Positions 8,373-17,182 of a stretch of DNA of 64,000 nucleotides are shown piece by piece. A model generated the notes under the pieces. It saw only the letters and a list, made by a program, of their open reading frames with translations. It had not been told where the DNA came from and made no database searches. Numbering within the stretch: the stretch's first letter is position 1; every line of letters starts with the position of its first letter. This DNA is from CAZRIT01 sp964600225 (GTDB taxonomy: Bacteria; Bacillota; Clostridia; Christensenellales; CAG-138): NCBI GenBank assembly GCA_964600225.1, contig CAZRIT010000003.1:1-64000 (forward strand), in the 5' to 3' direction. The translations under genes and the position numbers were made by a program.

Positions 8373-9398
8373 ATGCGGATGATGAACGCGCTGAAACGTA
8401 CGTTAAGCTGCATATTGCTGTGCGGGTTTTTGATAGGCTGCGCACCCGAGCGGGCGGAGACAGCCGCTGTTGCCGCGCCCACGGAGACGCCTGTGGTGAT
8501 GGAGATGCGCACCGTCCCGGGTACGCCCGCGCCCACGCCGATTCCCACCTACACGCCGTCGCCCGTGACCGACGAGGCGGACGGGACGTTTTCGATCGTA
8601 TGGATATCCGATACGCAGCATTACAGCGAGCTGTACCCCGATATGCTGCTGCGCATGACGGAGTGGGCGGCAGCAAACCGCGAGGCGTACAACATCCAAG
8701 CCGTGGTGCACACGGGCGATATGATCAACCGCCGGGAATCGACCAGGCAGTGGGAAAACATTTCCGCCGCGTTCGATCGGCTGGGCGATATCCCGCTGCT
8801 GGCGCTGGCGGGCAATCACGATGTGGGCACGTCCACGCTGGATTACAGCTATTTCAAACAATACGTTGCCTCCCGCTATGCCGACACGAGCGATTTTTTC
8901 GCGGGCGGCCGCGGCGCGTATGTGGAGATTCCGCTCGATTACGTCAGCTTCCTGCTTATCGGCACGGGCTGGGGCTACAACGACGAGAGCGTGGCGTGGC
9001 TCAACGAGGTCATCGCGCGCTATCCGTTCCACATCGTGATCCTGTGCGGGCACAGCTATCTGGATACGAACGGCTCGCTGACCGATGGCGGCGATATTCT
9101 GTTTGAAAACGTGGTGAAAAAGAACTACAACATCCGCATGGTGCTGTGCGGGCACCGCGACGATACGGCTTTCCGCACGGATACGTTCGATAACAACTTC
9201 GACGGCGTGCCCGAGCGCAGCGTGTACAGCATGCTGTACAACTATCAGGAGGTAAAAGAGAACGGCGGCGGCGGGTACATGCGCATTTTGACCGTGAACC
9301 CCAAAAAGCGCACGGTGCAGGTACAAACATACTCGCCCTACTTCGACGACTGGAAGCAGGGCGAGAACGAGCAGTTTGCCATTTCAAATCTGTTCTGA
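8373..9398 (+). CDS. Calcineurin-like metallophosphoesterase lipoprotein
   Basis: About 341 residues. A signal sequence with lipobox (LLCGFLIGC) near residue 23 predicts membrane anchoring outside the cell, followed by a Thr/Pro-rich linker. The metallophosphoesterase core shows SDTQHYSE, HTGDMINRR, LAGNHDVG and ILCGHSY/VLCGHRDD metal-binding motifs. Substrate unknown. The start is uncertain: ATG 8373, 8379 and 8382 are in frame and none has a strong ribosome site. It is a single gene flanked by repeats on the left and the convergent folC on the right. Confidence 0.8.
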   Translation: MRMMNALKRTLSCILLCGFLIGCAPERAETAAVAAPTETPVVMEMRTVPGTPAPTPIPTYTPSPVTDEADGTFSIVWISDTQHYSELYPDMLLRMTEWAAANREAYNIQAVVHTGDMINRRESTRQWENISAAFDRLGDIPLLALAGNHDVGTSTLDYSYFKQYVASRYADTSDFFAGGRGAYVEIPLDYVSFLLIGTGWGYNDESVAWLNEVIARYPFHIVILCGHSYLDTNGSLTDGGDILFENVVKKNYNIRMVLCGHRDDTAFRTDTFDNNFDGVPERSVYSMLYNYQEVKENGGGGYMRILTVNPKKRTVQVQTYSPYFDDWKQGENEQFAISNLF

Positions 9399-9446
9399 TT
9401 CGGACGGGCTTTCTTAAAGAAGCAAAGCCAATTGCAAAACAAAAGC

Positions 9447-10715
9447 TTATTTCACATGCATGCATGCGCGGATATCGCCCAGCATGTACAGCGAGCCCAG
9501 CGCCAGCACCGCGCCGTCGGGGCCGGCAAGTTCTCGTGCCAGTTCGACGCCTTGGGCAATGCTGTCGGCCGCGGTGGCTTGATACCCCGTCGCCGTCAGC
9601 CGTTCGGCCAGCGCTTTTGCGGGCAGCGCGCGCGGGTTATCGGGCGTAACGGTGACAAAGGCCTTGGCGCATGCGCCGATTTGACCAAGCATGCGCGGGA
9701 TATCCTTATCGGCCATGATGCCCATTAGAAACACGGGCTTTTGATCGGGCAGCAGTTTTTGGACGCTGTCCAGGGCCGCCTCGACGCCCTGCGGGTTGTG
9801 CCCGCCATCGGCGATGAACAGCGGATTGTGCCCGAGAATTTCAAACCGCGCGGGCCAAAGCACGGTGGAAAGCCCCGCGCGCACGGCGGCGGAATCGATG
9901 CAAAAGCCCTTGCGGTTGAGCAGTTCCACGGCGGTGAGCGCCGTGGCGATGTTGTGCGTTTGATAGCTGCCGATCAAGGGGCAGCGCAGGTCCGTTTCCG
10001 TGCCGTAGTCGAACGTCAGGCCCGTCAAAGCATAGCGCACGTTTTTGACCGCGTCGTGATCCACCATGGTCAAACGCGCCTGCCGCCGTTGACAGACCTC
10101 GGCAAACACCGCGTCCGCGGCGGGGTTTCGCCCGTAGCAGACCACGTCGCCATGGGGCTTGATGATGCCTGCCTTGGCGCAGGCGATATCGGCCATGGTC
10201 GGTCCAAGCTCGCGCGTGTGGTCGAGGCCGATGTTGGTGATGACCGCCAGCGTGGGCACGGGGATGACGTTGGTGCTGTCGAACTCCCCGCCCATGCCGA
10301 CCTCCAGCACAACGATATCGCATTGATTGTTCAGAAAATACAGCAGCGCAATGACGGTGATGAGCTCAAACTCCGTCGGCGGATCGGCCATTGCATCGGC
10401 AAAGGGACGCACATAGGTGGTAATCTTGGCCAGCTCTGCATCGGGGATGGGCGCGCCGTCGATGACCATGCGCTCGTTGAAGCGGTTGATATAGGGCGAG
10501 GTATACAGCCCCGTGCGGTAGCCCGCGTGGGAGAGGATGCTTGCGAGCATGGCGCAGGTGGAGCCCTTGCCGTTGGTGCCCGCAACGTGCACGAAGCGGA
10601 GCGCTTGCTCAGGGTTGCCAACGCGCGCCAGCAGCTCCTGCGTGCGCGTGAGCCCAAGGCGGCTGCCGCGCCAGCTTACATGGTGGATGTAATCCAGTGC
10701 TTCGGTATAATTCAT
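9447..10715 (-). CDS. folC: Folylpolyglutamate synthase / dihydrofolate synthase family
   Basis: 422 residues, Mur-ligase superfamily. The N-terminal ATP loop is GTNGKGST (about 46-53), preceded by a FolC-type start (MNYTEALDYIHHVSWRGSRLGL); the central domain has LEVGMGGEFDSTNV and ITNIGLDHT; the C-terminal domain starts at ILGHNPLFIADGGHNPQG. It adds glutamate tails to folates. No other folate gene is adjacent, so it is called as the housekeeping FolC. Start follows GGGAGGAGGCC. Confidence 0.93.
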   Translation of the reverse strand: MNYTEALDYIHHVSWRGSRLGLTRTQELLARVGNPEQALRFVHVAGTNGKGSTCAMLASILSHAGYRTGLYTSPYINRFNERMVIDGAPIPDAELAKITTYVRPFADAMADPPTEFELITVIALLYFLNNQCDIVVLEVGMGGEFDSTNVIPVPTLAVITNIGLDHTRELGPTMADIACAKAGIIKPHGDVVCYGRNPAADAVFAEVCQRRQARLTMVDHDAVKNVRYALTGLTFDYGTETDLRCPLIGSYQTHNIATALTAVELLNRKGFCIDSAAVRAGLSTVLWPARFEILGHNPLFIADGGHNPQGVEAALDSVQKLLPDQKPVFLMGIMADKDIPRMLGQIGACAKAFVTVTPDNPRALPAKALAERLTATGYQATAADSIAQGVELARELAGPDGAVLALGSLYMLGDIRACMHVK

Positions 10716-10745
10716 GGATGCATGGCCTCCTCCCGAGGCGGCTTG

Positions 10746-11339
10746 TCAGCCCTTCCCGATGCGCAGCTGCCCCGTGCGGGAGGACTTGCGGAAGTATCCG
10801 CCGCGCTGCGATTTCACGTCGCTGACGGTGATGACGGCATTGCTGCAATGCTGTTCAATCCATTGCACCATCTCATGCAGGCGGTTGCGCTTGATGGAGA
10901 TGAGCAGCATGCTGTGATCGTTGTCGCGGCCGCGCACGCTGATCTCCGTTACGCCAAAGCCCATGGCGCGCAATCCGTCCTGCACGATCTTGGCGGTGTG
11001 GACATCGGGTATGATCACCTGCACCGAGCTGCTGCCAAAGGCCAGCAGTTCATCCAGCCACGAGCCCAGGTAGTTGCCCATGGCAAACGCCAGCGCATAG
11101 ATGACGCCCTTCCAGAAATCATCGCGGAAGCCCACCAGCACGGAGCTGGCGACCAACAGCCACAGGATGATTTCGATAAAAGCGATGATGGAGCCGGCGG
11201 TGCGCACGCCGCGGTTGATCAGCACGATGCGCAATGTGCCGCAGGTGACCTCCAAAATCTTTCCGAAAAAGATGAACAGATACACCCATATACCGGTACC
11301 CGTGGCAAAGACGGCGATATTTTGCAAAAATTCGTTCAT
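10746..11339 (-). CDS. UPF0316 membrane protein (DUF5698/DUF2179)
   Basis: 197 residues. An N-terminal membrane region of about three helices (LFIFFGKILEVTCGTLRIVL, then two further helices to about residue 85) is followed by a cytoplasmic DUF2179-like domain (DVHTAKIVQDGLRAMGFGVTE.. MLLISIKRNRL). This matches the UPF0316 family of Firmicutes, of unknown function. A 20-residue basic C-terminal tail extends beyond the usual domain. Start ATG has GGAGG 8 bases upstream. It lies 30 bases after folC's start region in the same direction. Confidence 0.85.
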   Translation of the reverse strand: MNEFLQNIAVFATGTGIWVYLFIFFGKILEVTCGTLRIVLINRGVRTAGSIIAFIEIILWLLVASSVLVGFRDDFWKGVIYALAFAMGNYLGSWLDELLAFGSSSVQVIIPDVHTAKIVQDGLRAMGFGVTEISVRGRDNDHSMLLISIKRNRLHEMVQWIEQHCSNAVITVSDVKSQRGGYFRKSSRTGQLRIGKG

Positions 11340-11477
11340 GCAATCCTCCGAGCATTTCGTCGTTACAGCGGTTTGGCCGCTCCCGCGCGAAGGCGGGAAT
11401 ACACATCATATCCTGCCAAACCGCCTTTGTCAAGGGGGCCGCCGTGACGTTTTTGCGGCGGAAAGGTGGCGTTGGCC

Positions 11478-11876
11478 CTAGTCGTCCACGGAGACCACGG
11501 CGATGCCGACGATCTTTTTGGTATTGTTCCCGTAGCAGGAGGCGGTAAACGCAACGCTGTCGCCAACGGCCAGAGGATAATCCAGCGTTTCGTGGAAGGA
11601 ATCGGTATAGAGGGTGTTGCCGTCGGCGTCCAAAAAGAGCACCTTGGCAAGGAGCGTCTCGGCCACGGCGTCGCTGAGGTTGACAAAGCGGATGCGTACC
11701 TCGGCGTTGTGGCCGTCGATGGTCAATTCGCGCGCCGTCGCCTCAAACAGCGTGTAGTCGCTGTAGAAGGTCTCGCTGGTGTTGAGGGTGGTAACCGTGT
11801 CCGTACGGCAGCTGAAGCTTCCCAGCAGCATCAGCACGGCCAGCAGGGCGGTCAGACGGCCAAAGCATCGTTTCAT
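11478..11876 (-). CDS. Putative lipoprotein, small secreted domain
   Basis: 132 residues beginning MKRCFGRLTALLAVLMLLGS, with a lipobox-like LLGSFSC near residue 23. The rest is predicted beta-rich (TARELTIDGHNAEVRIRFVN.. GDSVAFTASC), reminiscent of small immunoglobulin-like domains of surface lipoproteins. No catalytic motif is visible and function is unknown. ATG 11876 sits 10 bases from GGAGG; the upstream ATG 11885 is only one base from it and unlikely. Confidence 0.72.
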   Translation of the reverse strand: MKRCFGRLTALLAVLMLLGSFSCRTDTVTTLNTSETFYSDYTLFEATARELTIDGHNAEVRIRFVNLSDAVAETLLAKVLFLDADGNTLYTDSFHETLDYPLAVGDSVAFTASCYGNNTKKIVGIAVVSVDD

Positions 11877-11921
11877 GGTGTGCATGCCTCCGTTTTATCG
11901 TCGTTGTCCAAGGGGTGCGGT

Positions 11922-13241
11922 TCAATCGTCGCTGTCAAAGTGTTCGAGTTTGGAAGCCTTGGCGTCGGGCTTGCTGTCGCCGTATTTGGTCAGCAGCATC
12001 GGGATCATGGCTGAGGCCACCAGCAGCGCGCCGTAGGGGAACAGGATGTTGTACCCGAACCATTGCAGCAGGTATCCCGACAGGATGGGCGTCACCACCT
12101 GCGCGGCCATGGAGCAGGTGTAGTAATAGCCCGTGTACTTGCCAACGTTGCCGAAGCGGGAGATTTCCCACACCATCGGGAAGGTATTCACCGTCACCGC
12201 CGCCTGCGCAAAGCCCACGGCCAGGAACATCCCGTACAGCGCGGGGGTAAAGCGTTTGCCGAAGAATGTACCGAACAGAAAGCACGCCGTCGCCACGGTC
12301 AGGCCGATGAGGATCGTTTTTTTGCGCCCGATGCGCGAGGAAACCATGCCGATGGGGATGTAGGAGACGACCGCGCCGATGGTGGCCACCAATAGGCAGG
12401 TGGACGCGTGGTCGAGCCCGCCGCTCCACATGGTGGTGGCATACTTGGTAAAGGCCGTGGTAATGGCGTTGTAGCCAAAGAACCACAGCATGACGGTGAG
12501 CAGGATTAAAAGCAGGCTTCTGCGCACCGCGGGCGGGAGCGTTTCCTTCCCGTCGATTTCGATGGCCTTGCCCTGATCCTCCTCCTCGGAGACGCCATAG
12601 TTGATATCGCGCATCTGCTTGACAAGCTTCTTTTCGGGCACCGTCAAAAACACCGTCAGCGCCGCAATCAGCATCAGCGATGCGACAGCCGCAAACAGGT
12701 ACAGGTAGTTGGCGCGTCCCGTGGCGCTCTGCCCCGCATCGATGACCAGTATCTTGATGGCGACCAGCGTGACCGCGCCGCCGATGGCGCCCATGAGGTT
12801 GATGATGGCGTTGCCCTTGCTGCGCAGCGGCTTGGGGGTGACGTCGGGCATCAGCGCGACCGCGGGGGAGCGGTAGCAGCCCATGGTCAACAACAGTGCG
12901 CCCAGCACCACGATGAACATGACGAGCGATTGTTGGGCCCCCCACATCCCGTAGGCGTTGTCCATGGCGGGCAGCAGCATCATCAAAACCGCCGCAACCA
13001 CCGTGCCGCACACGATGAACGGAATGCGGCGGCCGACCTTATCCGACAGCGCCCCGAACAGCGGCAGCAAAAACAGCGCAATGACGTTATCCAGGCTCAT
13101 GATGATGCCCGCTGCGCCGTCCTTGACGCCGTAGGTATCGCGCAATATCAGCGGGATGATGGCATCGTACATCTGCCAGAAGGCGCAGATGGAGAGAAAG
13201 GCAAACCCGACCAGCAAGGTGCGTTTATAGTTCAGCTTCAT
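11922..13241 (-). CDS. Major facilitator superfamily transporter
   Basis: 439 residues with about twelve hydrophobic helices. The loop between helices 2 and 3 carries the MFS motif GALSDKVGRRIPF and the second half repeats it as GMVSSRIGRKK. A hydrophilic central loop (about 200-245) separates the halves. Overall layout resembles the GPH/SLC45-like sugar:cation group, but the substrate cannot be read from sequence. ATG 13241 follows GGAG with 7-base spacing; an upstream in-frame ATG lacks a site. It is divergent from the GDPD gene. Confidence 0.85.
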   Translation of the reverse strand: MKLNYKRTLLVGFAFLSICAFWQMYDAIIPLILRDTYGVKDGAAGIIMSLDNVIALFLLPLFGALSDKVGRRIPFIVCGTVVAAVLMMLLPAMDNAYGMWGAQQSLVMFIVVLGALLLTMGCYRSPAVALMPDVTPKPLRSKGNAIINLMGAIGGAVTLVAIKILVIDAGQSATGRANYLYLFAAVASLMLIAALTVFLTVPEKKLVKQMRDINYGVSEEEDQGKAIEIDGKETLPPAVRRSLLLILLTVMLWFFGYNAITTAFTKYATTMWSGGLDHASTCLLVATIGAVVSYIPIGMVSSRIGRKKTILIGLTVATACFLFGTFFGKRFTPALYGMFLAVGFAQAAVTVNTFPMVWEISRFGNVGKYTGYYYTCSMAAQVVTPILSGYLLQWFGYNILFPYGALLVASAMIPMLLTKYGDSKPDAKASKLEHFDSDD

Positions 13242-13328
13242 TCGTACACTCCGTCTATCAAATATGTACATCATACCGCAAATGTTTTATAATCACAATA
13301 ACCTAAAAGGATTGCGGGGTGAAACGGA

Positions 13329-14177
13329 TTGTCTTTGGCAGTAGGCGTGCTGATAACGGCGCTGACGGCGCTTTTGATATGGCTTTGGCTGATATGCCCC
13401 GGGCGCAGCGGCAGCGCGCAGCGCGCGCCGTTTACGGGGCGCACGTTTGCGCACCGCGGGCTGTATGCATCGGATCAGAGCGTGCCCGAAAACTCCCTTG
13501 CGGCGTTTCGGCTGGCGGTGGAGCACGGCTACGGGGTGGAACTGGACGTGCAGTTGACCAAGGATGAACGCATCGTCGTATTCCACGACGATACGCTCAA
13601 CCGTGCCTGCGGCGTGGATGCGCGCGTGGACGCATACACGTTTGACGCGCTGTCGCAGATGCCGCTGTTTGCCTCCGATCAGCATATCCCGTTGCTGGAG
13701 GATGTGCTCAAACTCATCGGCGGCCGCATCCCCGTGATTGTGGAATTGAAGGCGGGCGGCCAATGGAAAACGCTCTGCCGATTGACCGAGCGGATGCTGG
13801 CCGCGTACGACGGCGCATACTGCGTGGAGAGCTTCCATCCGCTGGTCGTGCGCTGGTGGAAACAGCACGCGCCGCGCGTGCTGCGCGGCCAGCTATCGGA
13901 AGCGTATCGGTACTCCCGCCGCTTTCTGCCGTGGTACGAATCGTTTATGATGAGCCGATTGCTCTCCAACTTTGCCGTCAGGCCGCAGTTTATCGCCTAC
14001 CGCATCGGCCCCAAATGCCTTTCGGCCAGGGCGTGCGGGTGGCTTGGCTGCATGCAGGTGGCGTGGACGGTGCGGCCCGCGGACGACTTTGACCGTTGGC
14101 AAAGGCAATCCGACGCCGTGATATTTGAACATTTCCGTCCCGCGGCGCACCTAGGCGCGCGGGCGGATCGGCCGTAG
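13329..14177 (+). CDS. Membrane-anchored glycerophosphodiester phosphodiesterase family protein
   Basis: 282 residues from a TTG start 7 bases after GGGGTG. One N-terminal transmembrane helix (residues 3-24) is followed by a GDPD TIM barrel with FAHRGLYASDQSVPENSLAAF (key His, Glu), VELDVQLTKDERIVVFHD and VIVELKAG, so catalytic residues are retained. Likely hydrolyses glycerophosphodiesters at the membrane surface. The gene ends 14 bases before the convergent small gene. Confidence 0.87.
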   Translation: MSLAVGVLITALTALLIWLWLICPGRSGSAQRAPFTGRTFAHRGLYASDQSVPENSLAAFRLAVEHGYGVELDVQLTKDERIVVFHDDTLNRACGVDARVDAYTFDALSQMPLFASDQHIPLLEDVLKLIGGRIPVIVELKAGGQWKTLCRLTERMLAAYDGAYCVESFHPLVVRWWKQHAPRVLRGQLSEAYRYSRRFLPWYESFMMSRLLSNFAVRPQFIAYRIGPKCLSARACGWLGCMQVAWTVRPADDFDRWQRQSDAVIFEHFRPAAHLGARADRP

Positions 14178-14191
14178 CGCGGGCGGCGCGC

Positions 14192-14437
14192 TCAGCTTTT
14201 GAGCCGCCGTATCACTTCCTGCATTTTGGCGCGCTGCGCCGCCGTCAGCATGGGAGAGAGTTTTTTGTAGATTTCCTCCAGGCCGGTATCGTTCAGGCGG
14301 CCCATGGCGCGCTCCTTCTCCGTTTCGGCGCGCAGCGCGTCAAACAGTTCATCCTGACTTTTGCCGCTCAGTTGGCTGACTGCCTCCGCTATGGCTTCCT
14401 CCGTAACGGGCTTTTGTGAAGACTCCGATTCATGCAT
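14192..14437 (-). CDS. Small helical protein of unknown function
   Basis: 81 residues, highly charged and predicted almost wholly helical (EEAIAEAVSQLSGKSQDELF.. LTAAQRAKMQEVIRRLKS). No cysteine, no membrane segment, no family I recognise. A GGAGGTGATG ribosome site precedes the ATG. It is divergent from the similarly small gene at 14564 with 126 bases between, so the two may share a control region. Confidence 0.65.
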   Translation of the reverse strand: MHESESSQKPVTEEAIAEAVSQLSGKSQDELFDALRAETEKERAMGRLNDTGLEEIYKKLSPMLTAAQRAKMQEVIRRLKS

Positions 14438-14563
14438 GGCGCATCACCTCCCTCCATCCTATGCCAAAGGCGCATGTTTCGATGCTTTGACATATGATAG
14501 GGTAGGCATGGTGTGCCTAGCGGCCGAATGCGGCCGAACGGGTTTTGAAGGAGGAATGGACGA

Positions 14564-14953
14564 ATGCAGCAGCGTATATACGGGCGCGGGCCGCGCATGA
14601 TGAATCCCGAGCCGCAGGGCATGCGCGTGGAGGCGGACGATCCGCTGGGGGGCGCGGTGATGCTGGGCGCCATGATCCGCGGCGAATACGGGCGCGAGGG
14701 CGTGCAGCGGTTTGTCAACCGCATCGCCCAGCTCGTGCCGAGGGCGTTTCTCGAGCAGCTTTCCGAGCAACTGGATGTAACGGCGCCGCCCAGGGAGCTG
14801 CCGCCCGAGCGGGAGCCGCCCGCGGAAAAAAAGCGCGAGGGGCCGCCCATCCCGCCTGAACTGCTCATGCAGTTGATGAACAAAGGGAAGGCCTCCGAGG
14901 GCGGTGGCGGGCTGGACCCGAGCATGCTGATAAAATTACTTCAGAACAAATGA
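14564..14953 (+). CDS. Small proline-rich protein of unknown function
   Basis: 129 residues, strong AAGGAGGAATGG-type ribosome site. An N-terminal basic segment (MQQRIYGRGPRMMNPEPQGM), a helical middle (GGAVMLGAMIRGEYGREGVQ.. RAFLEQLSEQL) and a Pro/Glu/Lys-rich linker, then a short helix-forming tail (PELLMQLMNKGK.. DPSMLIKLLQNK). No known domain is recognised. It is divergent from the 81-residue gene; both are soluble, small and unknown. A terminator follows at 15005. Confidence 0.65.
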   Translation: MQQRIYGRGPRMMNPEPQGMRVEADDPLGGAVMLGAMIRGEYGREGVQRFVNRIAQLVPRAFLEQLSEQLDVTAPPRELPPEREPPAEKKREGPPIPPELLMQLMNKGKASEGGGGLDPSMLIKLLQNK

Positions 14954-15004
14954 TGCGAGACCACATGTGACACAATTCGACAAGGCCCCGCTCCGTCGCC
15001 AAAA

Positions 15005-15040
15005 CAAGCAAAAACCCCCGCACGCGAGGGCTTTTGCTTG
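15005..15040. terminator. Hairpin terminator
   Basis: CAAGCAAAA / TTTTGCTTG outer stem with an inner CCCC..GAGGG stem, 50 bases after the small proline-rich gene. The U tract forms part of the stem, so it can act in either direction. The remaining 150 bases to the hpf promoter hold nothing I recognise. Confidence 0.6.
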
Positions 15041-15193
15041 GGATGGGATGGGAGGTAATATTGGGGTTTGTGTATTTCTGTCCTTGCTCTGGTAATAAGA
15101 TACCCCATGGATGTGATGACGAAATGGATGAAAAGTGAACTTAGTGTAACATACGATTTTTTTCTTTTTTGCCGCTGAAACACAGGCAAAATG

Positions 15194-15202
15194 TGGTATG
15201 AT
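15194..15202 (+). promoter_or_regulatory. Extended -10 promoter element of hpf
   Basis: TGGTATGAT, an extended -10, about 40 bases before the hpf ATG. No good -35 hexamer is found at normal spacing. Confidence 0.4.
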
Positions 15203-15250
15203 ATCAGTAGGCATGAAAGCAAAGAAACTTGCCGAAGAAGGAGTGGTAAC

Positions 15251-15793
15251 ATGCGCATCACGATCTCAGGAAAAAATCTGGACATCTCCGATTCATTGCG
15301 CGGCCTGGTGGAAAAAAAGGTCAACAAACTCGAAAGGTACTTTCCGCAGGATACCGAAGCGCAGGTCACGCTCGCCCTGGAAAAGAACCGCCACATCGTC
15401 GAAGTCACCATCCCCTTTGACGGCGGCGTTATCCGCGGCGAGGAAGTCACAGGAGACATGTACGCATCCATCGACAACGTCCTGGACAAGCTGGAAAAGC
15501 AGATCATCCGCCACCGCACCAAGCTGGAAAAGAGCCTTCGCTCGGGCGCGTTTCGGTACGATCATCCGCTGTTTGGCGGCAGCTACGAGGACGTCGAGGA
15601 CGAGGGCGAGGGCCCGCACATCGTGCGCGTGAAGCGTTTCAACATCAAGCCCATGACCGAGGAGGAGGCTATGATGCAAATTGAAATGATCGGCCACTCG
15701 TTCTATGTGTTCGTCAATGCCGATACCGACAGGATGAACGTGCTGTACAAGCGCAAGGACGGCAACTACGGCCTGATCGAGCCCGAGGCATAA
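15251..15793 (+). CDS. hpf: Long-form ribosome hibernation promoting factor
   Basis: 180 residues. Residues 1-100 are the HPF/YfiA domain (MRITISGKNLDISDSLRGLV.. KLEKQIIRHRTK), and after an acidic linker the C-terminal dimerisation domain (IVRVKRFNIKPMTEEEAMMQ.. GLIEPEA) is present, so this is the long form that pairs 70S ribosomes into 100S dimers in stationary phase. ATG 15251 lies 8 bases after GAAGGAG. It is a single gene with its own terminator hairpins downstream. Confidence 0.95.
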   Translation: MRITISGKNLDISDSLRGLVEKKVNKLERYFPQDTEAQVTLALEKNRHIVEVTIPFDGGVIRGEEVTGDMYASIDNVLDKLEKQIIRHRTKLEKSLRSGAFRYDHPLFGGSYEDVEDEGEGPHIVRVKRFNIKPMTEEEAMMQIEMIGHSFYVFVNADTDRMNVLYKRKDGNYGLIEPEA

Positions 15794-15826
15794 CAGCCAC
15801 CATTCATTTCATTACGGTCTTTTTAC

Positions 15827-15880
15827 GCGGACGGCATATGCCGTCCGCTTTGTCTATCGAAAAACGTTGTTTTTCGATAG
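15827..15880 (+). terminator. Tandem hairpin terminator after hpf
   Basis: Perfect palindrome GCGGACGGCATATGCCGTCCGC (22 bases; arms GCGGACGGCAT) at 15827-15848 followed by TTTG, then a second stem CTATCGAAAAAC/GTTTTTCGATAG (15854-15880). Confidence 0.65.
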
Positions 15881-15888
15881 TGTAACCG

Positions 15889-16018
15889 CTTCTTGCCTAA
15901 AGTCCTGCGGACTTTGGGCGGCAAGAAGCACAAGGAAACCGCCCGAAACGGGCGATCCGTTCCGACGTACACGCCGTCGGAGCCGGAATGCATAGGGTTA
16001 AGGGCTGTGGCCCTTAAC
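15889..16018. repeat. Array of nested hairpins between hpf and the WYL regulator
   Basis: CTTCTTGCC (15889) pairs with GGCAAGAAG (15920) around an inner AAGTCC/GGACTT hairpin; GCCCG/CGGGC follows, then CCGACG/CGTCGG, then GTTAAGGGC/GCCCTTAAC (15997-16018). Four adjacent palindromes in 130 bases without an open frame look like a mobile or structural intergenic element rather than a single terminator. Confidence 0.5.
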
Positions 16019-16098
16019 AATCCCCAAGGCTTTTTTTGACGGCGCAATCTATGGTAGAATACAAAAAATGGAAGAATCAGGAAAACGGGGGATTGCGC

Positions 16099-17067
16099 AT
16101 GGTCGATCAAAGGCTCAGGCTGCTGTTTATCAGGGATTACTTCTTTGAAAACACCGATGAAACGCATACCGTCACCGTGCCCGAGCTGATCGCGGCCATC
16201 ATGGCGGCGGGCTTTACGGCCGATCGGCGCACGGTCTATACCGATATCAAAAGCCTCTGCGCCTATGGCATGGATATCCGAAAGCGGCGCAGCAAGACGC
16301 ACGATTACTATCTGGCCTCCCGCACATTTGAGCTGGCGGAACTGAAGCTGATGGTGGACGCGGTGCAGTCGGCGCGTTTCCTGACGGCCAAAAAATCGGA
16401 TCGGCTGATTCAAAAGCTGTCGAATTTGACCAGCCGCCACCATGCCCGTCAGCTGTCGCGGTATGTGCATGTGCAAAACCGCGTCAAAACCGATAACGAG
16501 CGCATCTATCAAACTGTGGACGCCATCCATGCCGCTGTCCGCGACGGCAGAAAGATCGGCTTTCGCTACTGCCAGTATACGCAGTCGGGCACGCTGCGGC
16601 CGCGGCGCGGCGGGGAAACGTATGTCGTCAGCCCGTATCTGCTAAGCTGGGCGGAGGATAACTACTACCTCATCGCCGATCATCCCGTGCATACGGGGCC
16701 GACGCACTATCGGGTGGACAAGATGACGGATGTGACGGTGCTGGAGGAGGCCCTGACCCCGCCCGAGCGTGCGCTGGAGCCCGCAGACTACGCCAAAAAG
16801 CTGTTCTCCATGTATGCGGGCGACGAAACGTGGGTGGAACTGGCGTTTGACGAAGCGCTTATCGGCGCGGCCATCGATCGGTTCGGCACGGATGTGACGA
16901 TACGGCAAACGGACGACGGCGCGTGCATCGTGCGCGCAAAGGTCGCCGTGAGCCCTTCGTTTTTCGGCTGGCTGTTTCAGTTTGGGGATCAGGTTACAAT
17001 CGTTTCGCCCGCGGACGTGCGCATGCGCATGGCGCAACTGCTCGCACAGACGCAGCGGCGCTATTGA
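16099..17067 (+). CDS. WYL-domain transcriptional regulator
   Basis: 322 residues. An N-terminal winged helix-turn-helix (MVDQRLRLLFIRDYFFENTD.. ADRRTVYTDIKSLCAYGMDI) is followed by a WYL ligand-binding domain (about 145-240: KIGFRYCQYT.. VVSPYLLSWAEDNYYLIADH) and a C-terminal WCX-like extension. WYL regulators sense ligands such as nucleotides or nucleic acid ends and control phage-defence, carbon or DNA-repair genes. The target is unknown; the next genes are the DUF4160/DUF2442 pair. ATG 16099 follows GGGGGA. Confidence 0.85.
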   Translation: MVDQRLRLLFIRDYFFENTDETHTVTVPELIAAIMAAGFTADRRTVYTDIKSLCAYGMDIRKRRSKTHDYYLASRTFELAELKLMVDAVQSARFLTAKKSDRLIQKLSNLTSRHHARQLSRYVHVQNRVKTDNERIYQTVDAIHAAVRDGRKIGFRYCQYTQSGTLRPRRGGETYVVSPYLLSWAEDNYYLIADHPVHTGPTHYRVDKMTDVTVLEEALTPPERALEPADYAKKLFSMYAGDETWVELAFDEALIGAAIDRFGTDVTIRQTDDGACIVRAKVAVSPSFFGWLFQFGDQVTIVSPADVRMRMAQLLAQTQRRY

Positions 17068-17135
17068 AGCGGCCTTATGCGGGCGGCGAGGGGCGCAAAC
17101 GCCAAAGACGTCAGGATTTTGTTGCGGAGATGCTG

Positions 17136-17164
17136 TTGCCAATTCTGCATAGTCCGTATATACT
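17136..17164 (+). promoter_or_regulatory. Promoter of the DUF4160/DUF2442 pair
   Basis: TTGCCA, 17 bases, TATACT, ending 18 bases before the GTG start of the DUF4160 gene. It gives the pair its own transcription unit, separate from the WYL gene. Confidence 0.7.
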
Positions 17165-17182
17165 GGACTTGAGGTGAAAACT

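Noticed and set aside
9741..11447. A 568-codon open frame on the + strand opposite folC and UPF0316
   Set aside because: It is the antisense frame of well-supported genes in GC-rich DNA, with His/Arg/Ala-rich composition and no domain.
15191..15250. N-terminal extension of hpf beginning upstream of ATG 15251
   Set aside because: The longer frame overlaps the promoter -10 region, while ATG 15251 has a good ribosome site and the family-typical N-terminus.
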